From the NCBI GenBank assembly GCA_002914845.1, contig JXTC01000034.1:1297888-1361887 (forward strand): a stretch of 64,000 nucleotides of DNA, in the 5' to 3' direction. A model generated the notes under the pieces. The model was given only the letters and a program-made list of their open reading frames with translations, was not told where the DNA came from and made no database searches. This document shows positions 36,440 to 49,170 of this stretch, in pieces. Positions within the stretch are counted from its first letter, which is position 1. Every line of letters begins with the position of its first letter. Source of the stretch: Trema orientale (Eukaryota; Streptophyta; Magnoliopsida; Rosales; Cannabaceae). A program made the position numbers and the translations under genes.

Positions 36440-37330
36440 CCACGTACCTTCAAATAATTCCTCTTGAAGGAGGCCCAAAACCCATAATTCATATAGATGT
36501 GGTCCATACAACCTTGAATAAGGTTGTAGATGGACTTTCACCAGCTAGTAATTGTGGTACTGGTGTAGTACCTGTCAAATCTCCTCTAGAAAAAATGCTA
36601 GTATGGTACTCAATGAATCACTAAATAGACAGTAGATGAATAGTAATGGTATTAAGTATTTTGGGAAGTAACAAGAAAGAGTATATAAGAGATAGAAAAA
36701 AAGACAAAGAAGAAAATAATTATAGGGTTTTGGAGAATTGTGACAGCTTACTTTTTGTGTGAGGCATAAGGTGCTATTTGTAGTGGCCTTGTGGTCCCAA
36801 AATACTAGGGTTGATGGCTTTGTACCCCCTGAGTCCCCTGGAAAGATGGGAAGGAATCCTACTTACCTATTGTACAGACAAGGGATACGTAATAGGGTCA
36901 GGTGTCAACCACTCTGCAGTCTGAGCTATTTTTTGTGTATTGTTGTAGTAATACTTCGGTTGTTTAGTGGTCGAAATTTCTCTTCTTTATTGAGTAGTCA
37001 GTCAGGATGGTCAACTAGTATTATTGGTTATCCTCTCTTGTTCGGGCCATCTCGAACCACTGTTATTATTTGTTTGAGACTTTACCTTCCGGCTTAAGAG
37101 TTTTACTGGTTCCATACGGTCCGACCATGTTGTTGACCATTTGGAAGGTGTTCGGCCCATAATCGAGCTTGTCGTTGTGTGCTAGCTACAACATGTCGTT
37201 TCGAGCCATGTGTCAAGGCCACATGTCATTTTCTAATTGGTCGGAGGAAATTACCCTAAACAGTAGTCATGTGGTTTGAAAGCAATGATGAATGAGGCTT
37301 AATTGGGTTTAAAATTCAAAAAGAATTTCC
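36440..37330 (+). other. LTR-like block, unassigned
   Basis: Less AT-rich than its surroundings. An AGTATATAAGAGA TATA-like box (36680) is followed by a leader-like stretch (GGGTTTTGG...) and a 112-codon open frame (36759-37097) that resembles nothing known to me. Overall it looks like the promoter/R region of an LTR, but ends and a partner are not identified. Confidence 0.25.
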
Positions 37331-38783
37331 ATAAAATCTTCTTTATGATAGCACCCAAGTTATTATGAATTGACTGACAATTTGATATTTATTCTTTAGT
37401 ATCTCAACAAACTACAAAGAAGAGATATCAAATTTACACAAATTCAAATTTTTCTTTTAGGGAAAATTCTGGAAAGGAGGAGTGGGGTCCCTTTTATAGT
37501 TTGTTTTTACTTTTATTTTTAAATTAAACTTGCTTTTTTTGTTTTTTTTTTTTTTCTAATTTTTCCCCTTCCCGGAGAGGTATGTAACTTGATCATTTTG
37601 CCTCCTTAATCAAAAGGTATTCGTGTCAAGAAAAAATTCCAACTGACTTAGAAAAGTGTCTCATGTATCAGTTTCTATCTAGAAAATGGACAAAATTAAG
37701 TAGTAGTTACAAAATGAAAAATAACACTGGGGGGCACTTTTCCAAACTTTTTATAACATAGGGTTTGCAAAGTGAGAAAATCTACTTAGGCTGAAGGGAA
37801 AAAATAGACATTGAAAAATAATGGGCCCAAGGACTGAAAGCCTCCACAATTTCCCTCCCCGTTCAAAATCCCCCTTCTACCAAACAAAAAGTTGGCTTTC
37901 GTTCACTCGGTCCCCAAATTTTCCTCCAACCCCAGCCTCTCCTCTCCCAAAAACCCGGGCTCTCACCCAATTAAAAAAGAGTTAATCATGGGAAGCCAAA
38001 AATGTAAATAGGAGGGCTGAATTGAGACATCAACAGAAAGAGAAAAAAGCATATAAATAAAAATCTCCATATGCTCAAAGGCATGTAAATTTCATTTTTG
38101 GGGTCATTTATTAGCTTTGTGAGACTAGTCGAAGTCATACTTGCTCCCCTTTGAAATTTTTCCGTAGAAAAGAAAAATAAATCTTTCACAGACAAGACGT
38201 AGTGGAGGATTGTTTTTCAAGATTTTGTTTCGGATACACATCTCATTGGCTAGATATTCCGTCCTTTTGGGGTAAGCAATTATGTATATATCTCATCTTT
38301 ATTAATATATTGCAAGAGACAAATCCCATTTTCCACAAAAGCTAATTATCTTAAACTATATTTTATCTAATCAATTTAGCTGCGTGTTAAAATTAGAGGT
38401 ACGGCGTGGTACGGTGGAATGATGACGTAACTGATTAGTGCTGATGACGAGAAATAATTTTTTTGGGTGTGAATAAGTGGAACCATATTTGACCATCTTA
38501 CTAAACCAATGAGAGCTTCAGGCCAAATCATGCCGCTGTTAACGAAATGTAATTAAGTTTGTAACCTTCGACTCCATTTCCTAATCACGCACGTGCCAAA
38601 TTTCAAGATGGGACATGGGGTGTTCTCCTTTCCTTTTTCTTATAATAAATGTGGACGTGGGGTTTTGTCACTCTTGCCCTCCCAGCCTGGACTACTATAC
38701 TCAAACAATTATGCTCACACGTTTGCAGAATCTTATTAATTGTTAATAGTTTATGGTTACACATACGTTTGTATCCCTGTCCA

Positions 38784-38818
<35 letters not shown>

Positions 38819-38944
38819 CCTGAAGGACTTTTGTATCGATATCCGAAGTTCTAACTTATATTAATAATGCTAGTGGATGATGATCTTTTGTTACAATTTG
38901 ATATAATGCAATCGTATTGATATGATATTTTGTACTATTTCTTC
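37331..38944. other. Intergenic, no gene recognised
   Basis: AT-rich with pyrimidine runs (37535-37565, 38787-38816). No ORF of note. Confidence 0.4.
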
Positions 38945-39137
38945 TGTATTATTAGAGCTGTTAAAAGGGCTGTCAGCCCATTAGCACAGTTTCTGCAAGT
39001 ACGGCACCTTATGACACAGCACCTAAATACTATTTAATTGTATCGATCGTGTTTGACACATAAGTTAAGCAGGATAGATTAAGCACACCATACCTACAGG
39101 CACGTCACAGCCCATTGACATAGTTGACACAGCTCGG

Positions 39138-39829
39138 TGTGGCGTGTTGCCATACCAAGGCCCATTGTCCACACATAGTGTGCACATGGTGCCTACGTTG
39201 TGCCCACGGTGGTGCCAACGGGTAGAGAATTTTGTAATTATATAAGAGTATTTTTGTCCAGGATCATTAGTTAAGTCCATGGCCAAATAACCCCTATTTG
39301 AGGGCTAAGAATTAAGAGAAAATTGTTGTAAATTCAAAACGCAATTATTTTGCCTCAATTTTACCATATGTTTGCTCGGCAAAAATCATATTTCCTCCTA
39401 CCAGAAGGCTAAAAACTCAAAAGGCTCTTTAGGGGGGGTGACCCAGGTGCCCATAGAGGGCCTTGGCCACCAGCATGATAGGAGCTTAGCTATGAACCTC
39501 CTTACCTTATCAATGAAGGAAATGATGTTTATTCATGTCCACGTGTTGCCTATGTGTTGCTTTCGTTGTTGCTTATTTATTGCTTATATGTTGCCTCGAT
39601 ATGCTTACTTTGTGCTCGCTTGTTACGTGATTGCTGCTATCAAATTGCTTGCTTTGTGCTTGCTCAATGCTATGTCATTGCCCTTTATCACGGTGTTGCC
39701 TGTGACATGGCTACCCAATGGGTTTGTTTGCCTATAGGCTTGCATTCTACGCTGACTTGCTAGCTCCGAGCGATAGCAAGTGCCGCACGTTCTGCCTATT
39801 TCAAAGTGTCAAAGAGGCGGCCCATGACA
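39138..39829 (+). repeat. 5' LTR of the chromovirus
   Basis: TGTGGCGTGTTGCC to CCCATGACA. Its far half is a run of TTGC/TTGCT words (39540-39700). Confidence 0.9.
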
Positions 39830-39831
39830 GT

Positions 39832-39849
39832 TGGTATCATAGCTTCGGT
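39832..39849 (+). other. Primer-binding site of the chromovirus
   Basis: TGGTATCATAGCTTCGGT, initiator tRNA-Met type, two bases from the LTR. Confidence 0.85.
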
Positions 39850-39875
39850 TAGAAAGCTTGGGAAAGTCTGTTGGG

Positions 39876-41035
39876 ATGGCGAACAACGTCCAGAGGATCA
39901 TTGCGATTGAGAAGCGCCTAGAGAACTCGATGGGATCGAGTTCAAGGTCAGAGACCTCACCAGCGCAAGAGATAGGTTCGATGCTGCGGGATTACAATAA
40001 AAGATCGAGACACTAGAGAGAGATGTAGAACACATGCTCAACCAGATAAACAACCTCGAGCGGAGGAGAGGATCTCCAAGCCCTTCTAGCCCACCACTGG
40101 GCGATGAACGTGTCGAGAACTTAGAGACGTCGGTGAACAACCTCCAAGACACGGTCAATGACATGGTGGAGAATTGTCAGGGGGCAATAGGCGCACTGAG
40201 ACATAAGATTGAGGAGATAAACACCAAACTCAACCTCACCATCTGAGCGGTGAGGAGCCAACCCGTAGCTGCTCTAACGGGAATGGCTTATACGAGAGCT
40301 AAAGTGCCCGAGCCACGGTATTATAGGGGCGCGAGGAATGCCAAGGAAGTTCAGAATTTCCTCTTCAATATGGAGCAATACTTCCGGGCCGTACAACCCA
40401 ACTCAGAGGACTCCAAGGTTTCAATGGCTACAATGTACTTGTCTGGGGATACCAAAGTGTAGTGGAGGATGAAGTATGATGATATTCAGCACAGGAGGTG
40501 TACCATAGCCATGTGGGATGACCTTCAAGGGAATTGAGAACTCAATTCTTCCCTGAAAATGTGTCATATCTGGCTCGACACCAGCTACGAGAATTGAAAC
40601 AAACGGGCACTGTCTGCGAGTATGTCAAGAAGTTCTCAGGACTGATACTTGACATCAAAGATATATATGAAGCAGATAAGCTTTTTCACTTCTACGAAGG
40701 CCTCAAGCCTTAGGCTAGAACAGAGCTGCAAAGGCAAAGGATCCAAGATCTTGCCACCGCTCAAATGGCCGCTGAGCGTTTAACTGACTATACATCGGAG
40801 AACACCCAACAGAAGAAGAATCAACCCACTCAGAGTTTAAGCAATCCGAGTGGCAAGAAACAAGGGAAGCCGGGGCAGAGCAAAAGTAGGGGAGCGGACA
40901 AGAAGAGCAATGAGTCCAACTCCTCCTCGAGTAGTAATGCCCTACCCTATGGGAAGAAACTGATGTCTTGTTTTCTTTGCAAGGGACCGCACAAGGCCTC
41001 CGAATGCCCTCATAAGCACAAGCTGAGTGCTATTT
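39876..41035 (+). pseudogene. Chromovirus gag, broken
   Basis: Starts MANNVQRIIAIEKRLENS at the ATG at 39876. A frame change occurs near 39990 and another near 40530, with stops at 40244 and 40460. The capsid core is seen in VPEPRYYRGARNAKEVQNFL and YEADKLFHFYEGLKP, followed by a Ser/Lys/Gln-rich linker and a CCHC knuckle, CFLCKGPHKASEC (about 40972-41010). Gag packages the element's RNA in cytoplasmic particles. Confidence 0.88.
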
Positions 41036-41040
41036 AGGCC

Positions 41041-44000
41041 TCAATTGCTCAAGAAGAACAAGGCGAGGGTGAAGAGGATGACGAGTGCCAGATGGGGGCC
41101 CTGAGCCCGCTAAATGCCCACAAGAAGTATAGAGTTGAAGTGAAGAAGGCTCCTAGGAAAGGGCTTATGTACGTAGATGCCACATTGAATGGGAAGCCCG
41201 CGACTAGCGTGATGATCGACATGGGCACCACCCATAACTTCGTGTCAGATGCCGAAGCACGGCGCCTTGGGCTAAAGATTGGGAAGGACACTGGCCGTAT
41301 GAAGGCGGTCAACTCGAAAGCCTTGGCTACGACAGGAATAGCCAAGCAAGTCTGTGTCAAGATTGGCACCTGGGAGGGACTGACCGACTTGGTCGTGGTG
41401 CAAATGGACAACTTCTATGTCATCTTAGGGATGGAATTCTTAGTGGAGAAAGGTGCTATCCCCATCCCATCAACGGGAAGCTTGCTGATTATGGGGAAAA
41501 AATCTGCCGTGGTGCCTGTGAAGGTGAAGTAAGCTAATGATGTGAAGCTCTTGTCTGCCCTACAGTTCAAGAAGAGTGTGAAGCGACAAGAATCAACATA
41601 CGTGGCGGTCCCTTCTGTTTATGAAGAATGAGGTGAGGAGATCATTCCTCCTGAAATCGATGGCGTGCTGAGAAGATACGGGGATGTGATGTCGGACCAA
41701 CTCCCTAAAGCCTTGCCACCAAGACGAGGCATCGACTACCAGATCGAGCTACTCCCAGGTGCCAAGCCACCCGCTAGAGCGCCCTATCGGATGGCACCAC
41801 CTGAGTTGGAGGAACTCAGGAGGCAGTTGAATGAATTGATGGAGGCAGGCTTCATCAGACTATCGAAAGCACCGTTTGGAGCACTGGTGCTATTCCAGAT
41901 TAAGCATGACGGGAGCTTGAGACTGTGCATTAATTATAGAGCTCTCAACAAGGTGACAGTACGAAACACCTACCCCATTCTGCTGATTGCGGATCTGTTC
42001 GAACAGTTGAGCAAGGCCAAGTACTTTACCAAGCTTGATTTGAGATCAGGCTACTACCAAGTGCGAATTGCCGATGGGGATGAGCAAAAGACCACATGTG
42101 TCAACTAGTATGGGGCGTTCGAGTTCCTCGTGATGCCATTCGGGTTGACCAATGCACCAGCCACTTTCTGTACACTAACCAAGTTTTCCATGAGTATCTG
42201 GACAAGTTTGTGATCGTCTACTTGGACGATATCGTGGTATATAGTGCATCGATAGAGGAGCACAAGGAGCACTTAGCCATGGTGTTTCAGAAATTGAGGG
42301 ATAATCAATTCTACATGAAGCGGGAGAAATGCTCGTTCGCACAGGAGATCTTCAAGTTCCTAGGCCATGTAGTTGAATGTAGCCATATCCAGATGGACCT
42401 AGAGAAGGTAAGGGCCATCCAAGAGTGGAAGGCCCCTACCAACATGAAGAAACTGCACTCGTTCCTCGGTTTAGCAAACTACTATTGGCATTTCGTAGAA
42501 GGCTACTCAAGACGAGCGGCACCCTTGACAGAGTTATTGAAGAAGGGTGTTACTTGAGCGTGGACCGTAGAGTGCGAAAAGGCCTTTGAGAATCTGAAAG
42601 AGGCCATGATAAGAGATCATGTCCTTGCCTTACCAGACATTGACAAGCCCTTTGAAGTACAGACGAACGCGTCAGACTATGCTTTGGGAGGGGTGCTATT
42701 GCAAGAGGGCCACCCCGTGGCATATGAAAATCGTAAGCTTGCTGAAGCCGAACGAAGATACACAGCCTAAGAGAAGGAGCTTCTCACCTTGATCCATTGC
42801 TTACGGGTGTGGAGGCATTATTTATTGGGGTCGAAGTTTGTAGTGAAGACGGACAACTCGGCTGTTAGTCACTTCCTCACGCAGCCAAAATTTACCCCGA
42901 AACAAGCCCGATGGCAGGAATTCGTGGCCGAATTCGATTTTCACTTTGAACACAAGGCGGGCCGCTCAAATCAGGTAGCAGATGCCTTAAGCCGCAAGGC
43001 GGAGCTTACGGTTTTGAAACTTCTAGCCAATATGTTGGCTAGTGTGGTAAACACTCCCATCAAAGAGCGTATCAAGGAGAACCTGGAGAAGGACTCCGTC
43101 GTCAAAACCATCCTGAAGCTCGTGGAAGAAGGCAAGACTCGCCAATTCTGGGTGGAGGATGACCTTCTATGGGCCAAGGGTAGCCGTTTGTATGTCCTAG
43201 AGGCGGGAGACTTTCGGAGGGCACTCATGAGCGAGTGCCACGACACTTTATGGGCGGGCCATCCAGGGTGGTAGAGAACGCATGCTCTTTTGAAATAAGG
43301 GTACTACTGGCCGCTGATGCGAGATGATGTGGCGGAATACACCAAGACCTGTCTCACCTGCCAACAAAATAAAGTGCTGAGACAAAAGACGCCTGGGTTA
43401 TTGGAACTGCTACTTGTCCTAAGCAGACTATGTGAGAGCGTCTCGCTTGATTTCATTGCGAACCTGCCGAAGACATGGGAGTTTGAAAATATCTTAGTGA
43501 TAGTGGACAGATTTTCAAAGTATGCAACTTTTATTCCAGCGCCGAAACACAGTCCGGCAGAGGAAGTGGCCAGACTCTTTTTCAGACATGTCGTGAAATA
43601 TTGGGGCATGCCCCAGAACATAGTAAGTGACCGAGATGCCAGATTCACGGGTTCATTTTGGTCTGAACTCTTTCATCTCCTTGGGTCACAACTAAACATC
43701 TCCTCGAGCTACCATCCGCAGACCGATGGACAGACAGAAAGATTCAATGGGATGTTAGAGGAGTACTTGTGGCATTTTGCTAGTGCTAATCAGAAGAATT
43801 GGCCGCAACTAGTTGATGTAGCTCAATTTTGCTTCAATGCTCAGAAGAGTTCTTCAACTAATAAGAGCACTTTTGAGATTGTTAATGGCCAACAGCCATT
43901 GTTACCCCACACAGTGAATGAGTATCATGGAAAGAATCCCCGAGCCTTCATCTTCACAAGAGAATGGAAGAAAAATACTGAGATTGCCCGAGCCTATCTA

Positions 44001-44525
44001 GAGAAAGCCTCTAAGAGAATGAAGAAGTGGGCAGATCGAGGTAGACGGCCGCTAGAGTTCCAACTTGGAGACATGGTGTTGATCAAGCTTTCGCCTGAAC
44101 AACTGAGATTCAGAGGGGCCAAAGACAAAAGACTTGTACGTAAGTACGAAGGTCTCATACCTGTTATTTCAAAAGTGGGCAAAGCATCTTATAAGCTCGA
44201 CACCCTTGCGTGACTCAAGATACACCCGGTGATTCACGTCAGCAATCTCAAACCGTATCACGAAGATATAGCAGATCCAGTACGTAACCAACCGACCAGA
44301 GGACCTATTGATCTCACGCCACAGAGCAGCAGAGAACCTGAAGAAGTCTTTGCGGAGAGAACGGTGACTGCAGGAACCAGATAGCCGAAGAAGGAGTATC
44401 TCGTCAAGTGGAAGGGCCTCAGAGAAGAAGAAACCAGCTGGGAGAGGGCGGAAGACTTGAAGAAGCTACTGCAGAAGATTGAAGATCGTAAAGCTGCCAA
44501 GTCATCGAGGACGCCGACAAGCTGA
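41041..44525 (+). pseudogene. Chromovirus pol: protease, reverse transcriptase, RNase H, integrase, chromodomain
   Basis: Protease: the active-site triplet reads D-M-G (IDMGTTHNF) where the family has D-S/T-G. Reverse transcriptase: [12 protein letters not shown], then a stop at 42106 and a frame change before VYLDDIVVYS. RNase H: NASDYALGGVLLQ, with Asn where the first catalytic Asp is expected, and TDNSAV intact. Integrase: zinc finger with CLTCQ, then D (SLDFI), D (VSDRDARFTG) and E (YHPQTDGQTERFNGMLEEY). C-terminal chromodomain: KKEYLVKWKGLREEETSWE (about 44392-44450), which in the family targets integration to marked chromatin. Stops include 42555, 42768, 43272, 43296, 44211 and 44381. 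Ends at TGA 44523-44525, next to the purine tract. Confidence 0.92.
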
Positions 44526-44536
44526 GTGGGGGAGAA
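44526..44536 (+). other. Polypurine tract of the chromovirus
   Basis: GTGGGGGAGAA directly before the 3' LTR. Confidence 0.85.
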
Positions 44537-45263
44537 TGTGGCGTGTTGCCACACCAAGGCCCATGATGCCCACACATAATGTGCACATGGTGCCTACGTT
44601 GTGCCCACGGTGGTACCAACGGATGAGAAATTTTGTAATTATATAAGGGTATTTTTGTCCAAGATCATTAGTTAAGTCCGTGGCCAAATACCCCCTATTT
44701 GAGTGCTAAGAATTAGGGAAAAATTGTTGTAAATTCAAAACACAATTAGGGAAAAATTGTTGTAAATTCAAAACGCAATTATTTTGCTTCAATTTTGCCA
44801 TATGTTTGCTCGGCAAAAATCATGTTTCCTCCTGCCAGAAGGCTAAAAGCTCAAAAGGCTCTTTTGGGGGGGGTGACCCAGGTGCCCATGGGGGGCCTTG
44901 GCAACTAGCATGATAGGGGCTTAGCTGTGAACTTCCTTGCCCTATCAATGAAGGAAATGATGTTTATTCATGTCCACGTGTTGCCTATGTGTTGCTTTCA
45001 GTGTTGCTTGTTTGTTGCTTATGTGTTGCCTCGATATGCTTGCTTTGTGCTCGCTTGTTATGTGATTGCCGCTATCGAATTGCTTGCTTTGTGCTTGCTC
45101 AATGCTATGTCATTGCCCTTTATAACAGTGTTGCATGTGGCATGGCTAACCAATGAGTTTGTTTGCCAACAGGCTTGCGTTCTAGGCTGACTTACTAGCT
45201 CCGAGCGGTAACAAGTGCCGCACGTTTCGCCTATTTCGAAGTGTCAAAGAGGTGGCCGTGACA
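44537..45263 (+). repeat. 3' LTR of the chromovirus
   Basis: Begins TGTGGCGTGTTGCC and ends GGCCGTGACA. It is 35 bp longer than the 5' LTR because a 30-odd-base segment (AATTAGGGAAAAATTG...) is tandemly doubled at about 44711-44777. Identity to the 5' LTR is roughly 92-94% by eye. Confidence 0.9.
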
Positions 45264-45313
45264 CTTGGCATACTAGCACATCATACATATGAATTTTATG
45301 TTTCCATTATTTT

Positions 45314-46728
45314 GGTATAATCTCACCTAGAGTTCCCATCCTTTCTCCGATATATCATTTAAGTCCATGTTCTTATTTTTGTAGCATTTGAATCTCCAAA
45401 CTTTCCATTTTGTCTCAATTAAGTCCTATTTAGTCAATTCCATCCAAAATTGTTGTCAAATATCATGTGATGGGCTATGTTCCATTTGGCAGGGGTATGA
45501 GTTAGAAATATGAGAAAAATCAATAGGAAGTCATCAATCTCACCCTAGCAGCCACTCTTTCCCTCAAATCTCACCCTACTTGGTTATTTCTTTTTCTTTT
45601 CTTTTCTTTCGTTCTTTCTTTTTTTTTCGAATTTGCATTTTCATTGTGAATTGGAGCAAATCTTTCAGATCGTCTTCGGTGTTTGAACATACAGATTAAA
45701 TCCTTGTTTATCATATGAGTGCTTTGCATCTAAAACTATCAAAAGTTCTTTTTCCACAAGCTTTGCCTAGATCTGCTGTAAAATTGTGTGAATTTCGTCT
45801 CTATAATCTAGTTAGTTTCCTTGCAAAAATGGAGGAATCAAACTTCTTAAGTCCTACACTGAGTTAACTCTGAAAAGATGGTTGTAATGGGATTGGGAGC
45901 ACAAGGATGATGACATCTTGTGTATTGTACATGAATAAAATTGTTTGTTAATTTTTGTGTTTCTCAAGTCTTTCTATAGCGTCTATTATTAAGTTTTAGT
46001 TATTAAGTGATTTTTATTGACTAATTTTATCAATAAGAGGGGGGAAAAAATCCTTGTGTCAGCATTGAAAATTATTAGGATCTTTTAAATTTTTTTTATT
46101 GTTTCTATGAAGAGCAAAATTATGCTCTTTCCTTTTCTTTTCTTTTTTTTTTTCCTCTTCCTTTTTTGTTAAGGACAATAATGCCTCCATATGTCATCTC
46201 TCGTGCTCTTGGAGAATGAACCCTAAATGTCTTCATCTGTTATATTGTATTGATCTTATCCTTATCTTAGTTGGCAATGAGCAAATCAAAGGAAAGCTTA
46301 AATCATCAGTAGAAATACTTCTTATTCTTTTATTTTTTTTTTTTTTTTTGGCTCAAGATGCAGTAGTGCATCTTGAATATTATTCCCTCAATTTGATATT
46401 GGAGGACAATAAAATTTTTTTTGTCTTTTTAGTATGGAGTTTTGATGCTTTAAGTATAGAGTTAGATATTAGACAATTTGCAAACAAATTGTTTTCTGAG
46501 ATTGATGATATTCCATTGATTTTTCGCCTCTATTTTCAACTCATACCCCTGCTAAACAGAACATGTGCCCATCACGTGATGTTTAACAGCAGTTTTAAAT
46601 GAAAATGACTAAATAGGACTTAATTGGGACAAATTGGTAAGTTTAGGGATTCAAATGCTACAAAAATAAGAATAAGGACTTAAGTGATATGTCTGGGAAA
46701 GGATGGGGACCTAGGTGATATTATCCTA
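45314..46728. mobile_element. Mutator-type element with about 195-bp terminal inverted repeats
   Basis: Left arm 45314-45512 is the reverse complement of right arm about 46535-46728 (GGTATAATCTCACCTAG against CTAGGTGATATTATCC, continuing through TTTGTAGCATTTGAATC and AGGGGTATGAGTT). ATTATTTT flanks both ends (45306-45313, 46729-46736). The interior (about 1 kb) is AT-rich with T-runs and lacks a transposase. Long arms plus an 8-9 bp duplication fit a non-autonomous Mutator-like element. Confidence 0.8.
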
Positions 46729-47599
46729 ATTATTTTTCCTGGACTCTAATAGTATATTTATTTATTTTTCTTTGTCTTTTTCTTCTTTTTTTCCTCATCC
46801 AAGCTCAACTCTAGCTACAAAAATTTCACTATAGCTTAATATTTTTTATTCGGTTACATTTTAATAATATTTGGGGAAAAAAATTCATAGAAATGACACT
46901 AAGATTTAAAAGTTATCTAATTAAATTGATCAATTTTGATCCAAATAAATTGACACATCTAGGTACATAGACAGATACAACTACAAAAAAGAAAGTCTTT
47001 AGCGACGACATCTATAGCGGTGACATGTAAACATTATTTATAGCGACGACAACAACGAGCTTGTCGTCGCCATTGAAGGTCAACGGGAAAAGTTGACCAT
47101 TAAAGCTATAGCGACGACATTTTTCGTCGTTATAGGTGTACAAAGTAGCGACGACTCGAAAATGTCGTCGCTATAGATTGTACAGAAAAATGCGCCCACG
47201 TACAGTAACTTACTCGCGAGAAAGTAGGTGCATTTATGGGGAATAGTAAAAATATTAGACCCTATAGCGGCGACATATATCGTCGCTATAGAGTTTTTTA
47301 AAATTTTTTATAATTTAAAATTGGAATTAATTAATACAAGAAGTTAAAAAGACTATAGCGACGACACAATGTTGTCGCTATATAGTTTTTTAAAATTTGT
47401 TTATAATTTAAAATAGGAATTAAATAATAAAAAAAAATTAAAAACACTATAGTGACGACAATATGTCGCCGCTATAGCTCAATCCGAAAATTTGGGCGGG
47501 TAATTAGTGGCCGCCCAAATTTGACCCAAAAAAAATTAAAATTAAAACTATGTCGTCGAGGTTATAGCGACGACATTTTTCCAATTTGTCGCCACTATA

Positions 47600-47872
47600 G
47601 GTCCTGAAACATAAAAACTTGCAGATCGTCTTCTTCCTCCGTTTTTTCACAAACAACCATATTTCTCTCTCTCTCTTTCACCTCTCTCTCTCTATCCAAT
47701 CCGCTAGCACTCTTACTCGTCATTCTCTCTCTCTATCTCAAGGTATTGATCTCACTCTCTCTCTATATTTCTCTTGTTTTGTCTCTCTCTCTATAACACA
47801 CTCTCTCTCTATCTCTCTCAGTGAGTCCGCACCGCCGCCGTCCTCCACCACCGTCGACCGGCCGGCTGAAAG
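47600..47872 (+). other. Leader/exon-like segment inside the CACTA element
   Basis: Many CTCTCT runs followed by a GC-rich coding-like stretch (CCGCCGCCGTCCTCC) and a good splice donor AAAG/GTGAGT at about 47870. It looks like the 5' end of the element's own lost gene or of a captured host gene. No protein family is recognised. Confidence 0.4.
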
Positions 47873-48559
47873 GTGAGTTTTTTTTTTTAAATATTTTTTT
47901 ACACTATTAAAAATATTTTATGAATTAATTATTTAAAATATTGAAAATGAGAATTAGATTATATTATTGTTAGATTTATGTATTTGTTAATAATATGTTA
48001 GTTTTATACAATAGTTGAAAATAATTAGGTTAGATTATTATTAAATTGTGGATATGTTTATATTATTAGTTAAAAATAATAGATTAGTTTATATTATTTA
48101 AATTGTATAATATGATTTTTCTATATTAGATTTGTGATATGGTTAGATAATGTAGGATTATTTTGGATTTGGGATATGGTGAGATTATTTTATTTTTAGG
48201 AATATTATGGGATTTATTTTGTTATATTAAATTATTTTTTAAATTATGTCGGTTTGTGGTTAAATTGAACATGTGAGATTATTGTTTGTATGAAAATGAT
48301 ATGAAAAAATTATATTTGTATGAATGTTAGATTAGTGATTTAAATTTTCGGTCTATGTTGTTTTTTTTCCGTATTTGGAATTATGTTAAATTAGATTAGA
48401 AATAATAAAATTTGATTAATATGAATGTTAGATTAGTGATTTAATTTAATGATAAATGATGAAATTAGATTAGATTAGATTAAATCTTGTAATTTAATTA
48501 GAAATATGATATAATAATAAAAAATATGATAAAAATAAATAATAACAATAATAAAACAA

Positions 48560-49170
48560 AGAATAACTAAAAGGTAATAATTTATGCCCAAAGATAATAA
48601 TTTAATTTAATTTAATTTAATAAGGTATAATAATAATAATAACTTATACCCAAAGCTAATAATTTAATTCAGAAAATAATAAAACACCCAAAAATACCCA
48701 TATAATGCACAAAATACCCAAAATGTCCCTAGAGTAATAAAGTACTCATAAAATTATAAAATATCCAAAAATAAAAATTTAATTACCAAAACACCCAAAA
48801 TGCCCCTAGAGTAATGAAATACTCAAAATGCTCTTAGAGTAAATAAAAAACTCATAAAATTAAAAAATATAATAAAATACCTATATAATTCACAAAATAC
48901 CCAAAATGCCCCTAGAGTAATGAAATACTCAAAATGCCCCTAGAGTAATACAATACTCATAAAGTAATAAAATATCTTTAAAAAAAATTTATTTAACGAA
49001 ATACCCAAAATACCCCTAGAGTAATACCTAAAGATAACAATTTAATTAAGAAAATAATAAAGTACCCAAAAATACCCATATAATTCATAAAATACCCAAA
49101 ATACCCCTACAATAATAAAATACTCATAAAGTAATGAAATACCCAAAATTACCCATATAATTCAGAAAAT
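48560..49170. repeat. Degenerate tandem repeats inside the CACTA element
   Basis: Units of roughly 25-50 bases built from AAAATACCCAAAATGCCCCT and AGAGTAATAAAATACTCAT recur about ten times with changes. Confidence 0.7.

Larger units (their letters stand above)
39138..45263 (+). mobile_element. Ty3/gypsy chromovirus, near full length, decayed
   Basis: 6126 bp: 5' LTR 39138-39829, primer site 39832, gag, pol with a C-terminal chromodomain, purine tract 44526, 3' LTR 44537-45263. The flanks are CTCGG (39133-39137) and CTTGG (45264-45268), a 5-bp target duplication with one change. Domain order (reverse transcriptase before integrase) and the chromodomain place it in the chromoviruses. A Galadriel-like lineage is possible but not proven. 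Many stops and several frame shifts make it inactive. Confidence 0.92.

Noticed and set aside
36759-37097. 112-codon open frame in a less AT-rich block
   Set aside because: No recognisable domain and no promoter/exon pattern of its own; the block looks more like an LTR.
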